Source of the DNA: DASQDN01 sp035630195
Lineage (GTDB): Bacteria > Acidobacteriota > Terriglobia > Bryobacterales > Bryobacteraceae
Direction: 5' to 3'
Assembly: GCA_035630195.1 (NCBI GenBank)
Contig: DASQLD010000441.1
Location: 1 to 15,509 of the forward strand
Length of the DNA: 15,509 nucleotides
Made by a program: the position numbers and the translations under genes. Shown in pieces: positions 14,047-15,509 of the stretch (position 1 is its first letter; every line of letters begins with the position of its first letter). The notes below the pieces were generated by a model. The model was given only the letters and a program-made list of their open reading frames with translations, did not search any database and was not told the origin of the DNA.

Positions 14047-14550
14047 TTAGTCAGCGTACTCTAATTAAGTTCCCGGCGACGATGCGCGATTGTTCCCGAG
14101 CGACGGGCTATACGGCTATACGGAAGTAATTCACTCGGTCGTATAACGCGCATTCCGCTGATGTGTACACTTGTGAGAAATGTGATTTGATGACGCCCTG
14201 GGCAAGATGCAATCCGCCCACATATCCACAACGGACACCCGAGTTCGTTGAGGCGACTGCCAGTATGAAGAAATGCACTGCCGACCACCACCGCCGCCTC
14301 TACCGCCGAGTTCCGTCGTAAAGGCTGCATAACCCGTATCGCGAAAGCGTTTAGCCTTGGGTGCTGCCATCACCGAATTCTCCGAGGCGATCGGCCGCAC
14401 GTTTGCGAAGCGAACTCACTGGATTGCGGCGAACTCCGTGCCACTGAATCTCGTCACTTTCTTGCTGTCTAAGTTGTGACGGCGGAGGGCGCGTGTCACA
14501 GGCGTTGTACAATCTGCATCGTGAAACATGGTCGGAAGAGTGCTGCTGGC
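14047..14550. other. intergenic stretch between the divergent sulfatase and DUF2971 genes
   Basis: It should contain both promoters; none is certain, although TACAAT at 14508-14513 could be a -10 for the DUF2971 gene. A tandem GGCTATAC duplication lies at 14106-14121. A 52-codon plus-strand frame (GTG at 14163 to the stop at 14319) begins VYTCEKCDLMTPWARC and carries four Cys in a zinc-ribbon-like spacing plus a fifth further on. It has no ribosome-binding site and is not called as a gene. Confidence 0.45.
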
Positions 14551-15369
14551 ATGTCAGTAGCGGAAGTCAAGCTTCTGGCACGTAGGATAATGGAGCGACG
14601 ATTGCGCTCTCTTGAGCCGCTGACCATCTCTGAAACTCTTTTCCACTACACCACTTCGGAAACGGGGCTTCACAAAATACTTGGCGAGAACACCCTCAAG
14701 TTGAATGACGTGCGATCAGTCAGGGGCGACGATCGTGAAGTGACATATCTTCGAACTGAGATCGAAGCCTGCGTTGGTAGGAGTGCACTTGACGTACCTT
14801 CACAGCGCGAGTATCTCGAGAATCTGAGTAGAACTTTCTACGACGACTTTGGGACCGATTGGTCGATCTATGTAGCATGTTTTACGCAGGCTATCGATCA
14901 GCCGCTTCATTGGATGCGCTACGCCGATGGGGGCCAAGGCGTAGCGATCGGATTCGACACTGCAACTCTAAAGAGGTCCGGCTTTGGCTTTTCGCATGTG
15001 ACATATGATTTAGCCGACATCCGGAAGAAGCTCGACACGACGTTTACAGCAGCCGTGGAGGCGTATAGCGCGATTAGGTCATGGTCACCGCTGAAGAGAC
15101 GAAACTTTCAGTTTGAGGTTGCCGCGATGCAAGTGGTGAGGCTCGGTTCTACTACGAAACGGCCCGACTACTCGTGGGAGGAAGAAGTTCGCATTGTTCA
15201 ATTTGACGACGTTTTACGTCACGGTTTCGAACTACGTTCGTTTCCAGCGTCCGCAGTCAAGCAAGTGATTTTAGGCCGGCGGTGTACACGTAATCTTGCC
15301 GAAGTCGAGTTCGCGCTCACAACACGCGGGTATAGAAATGTCGTTGTTTCTCGATCCCAACATATTTAA
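14551..15369 (+). CDS. DUF2971 domain protein
   Basis: A 272-aa soluble protein matching the DUF2971 pattern end to end. It shows an opening LFHYTTSETGLHKILGENTL, then KLNDVRSV, the central YVACFTQAIDQPLHWMRYAD with GGQGVAIGFD (family: CFS...W..YG.. G.. IGFD), SWEEEVRIVQF and the closing SAVKQVILGRRC. The biochemical activity of the family is not established. It is often found in accessory regions and among candidate stress- or phage-defence genes, which fits this neighbourhood. The ATG at 14551 has GGAAGAG about 10 bases upstream; in-frame GTGs at 14476 and 14521 would add residues without family character. Its base composition looks less GC-rich than the sigma and kinase genes, hinting at separate acquisition. 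Confidence 0.85.
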   Translation: MSVAEVKLLARRIMERRLRSLEPLTISETLFHYTTSETGLHKILGENTLKLNDVRSVRGDDREVTYLRTEIEACVGRSALDVPSQREYLENLSRTFYDDFGTDWSIYVACFTQAIDQPLHWMRYADGGQGVAIGFDTATLKRSGFGFSHVTYDLADIRKKLDTTFTAAVEAYSAIRSWSPLKRRNFQFEVAAMQVVRLGSTTKRPDYSWEEEVRIVQFDDVLRHGFELRSFPASAVKQVILGRRCTRNLAEVEFALTTRGYRNVVVSRSQHI

Positions 15370-15472
15370 CCCGATAAGCGGCAGTTGGGATGGGCGCATC
15401 AGGGGCGAAGTGTTTGGTAGAAATGGACATGTCGTTGGAAAGCTCATTGGATGGCGCTCACCCAAAAGGTGA
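15338..15472 (+). CDS. possible small 44-aa protein overlapping the DUF2971 gene end
   Basis: An ATG at 15338 opens a 44-codon frame that overlaps the end of the DUF2971 gene by 32 bases and ends at 15472. The product starts MSLFLDPNIFNPISGSWDGR and continues EVFGRNGHVVGKLIGWRSPKR, a balanced composition with no known domain. No strong Shine-Dalgarno is present, but overlapping stops and starts often allow coupled translation. A competing frame from the ATG at 15423 runs off the window. This is a low-confidence call. Confidence 0.25.
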   Translation: MSLFLDPNIFNPISGSWDGRIRGEVFGRNGHVVGKLIGWRSPKR

Positions 15473-15509
15473 AGTGAAAAAGTCGGAAGCAAGGCCAGAA
15501 GCGGAAGGC

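Noticed and set aside
14106..14121. Tandem GGCTATAC duplication
   Set aside because: Only two 8-base units; too short to infer a function.
12447..14148. GGTCGTATAACG at 12447-12458 and 14137-14148, on both sides of the sulfatase gene
   Set aside because: Several 12-base same-strand matches are expected by chance in a 15.5-kb window, and neither copy has further similarity around it, so this is not evidence for a mobile sulfatase cassette.
14163..14321. A short Cys-rich plus-strand frame (CEKC and further Cys) upstream of the DUF2971 gene
   Set aside because: It has no ribosome-binding site, a GTG start, an Arg-rich tail and no recognised zinc-ribbon partner motif; chance is the simpler explanation.

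Overview
The window looks like an accessory stretch of an Acidobacteriota chromosome, most likely of the Bryobacterales/Solibacter type. The evidence is the mix of families: a Ser/Thr kinase with a periplasmic TolB-like propeller, a TIGR02999-type ECF sigma factor, an ECF sigma/FecR pair, a Tat-exported sulfatase, and a 'GPKTPEGKAR' protein next to a stand-alone terminase. This is a taxonomic inference from gene content; no rRNA or other marker is present, and no tRNA, rRNA or CRISPR array was seen.

Layout. 1-2295 (minus): an ECF sigma factor translationally coupled (ATGA overlap) to a large membrane FecR/zinc-finger protein that runs off the left edge. 2370-4755 (minus): a phage-packaging-like set without phage structural genes. 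It has a complete terminase large subunit (ATPase plus nuclease), then a 74-aa protein and a 154-aa small-terminase-like protein. The terminase and the two-gene unit are each preceded by the same ~21-bp element about 90 bp before the start codon, and paired GTT-AAA-AAC hairpins follow the terminase. 4899-5441 (minus): a decayed MntA/HepT toxin-antitoxin pair with frameshifts in both genes, a lost catalytic Asp, and a hepT that ends at a palindromic element. 5637-6167 (minus): a RibD-C/dihydrofolate-reductase-like enzyme with a 17-bp palindrome upstream. 6416-7732: two toxin-antitoxin-type pairs facing each other, DUF433/DUF5615 (plus, the second gene frameshifted) and Phd/VapC (minus, with a clear promoter). 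This block lies between two imperfect direct repeats at 6271 and 7831.

8126-12187: a TolB-propeller Ser/Thr kinase (plus) whose last ~30 codons are shifted out of frame, a convergent frameshifted secreted protein (minus), and an ECF sigma factor (plus) with a likely terminator. 12553-14046 (minus): a Tat-dependent arylsulfatase. 14551-15369 (plus): a DUF2971 protein, with a possible small ORF overlapping its end.

Two themes stand out. First, about 5 kb carries selfish or defence-type modules (terminase unit, three toxin-antitoxin-type pairs, DUF2971) with short repeats at their edges. Second, at least five single-base frame breaks occur in 15.5 kb. In mntA/hepT they go with other lesions and look like real decay. 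In the kinase and the secreted protein they sit in or next to G runs and could be consensus errors.
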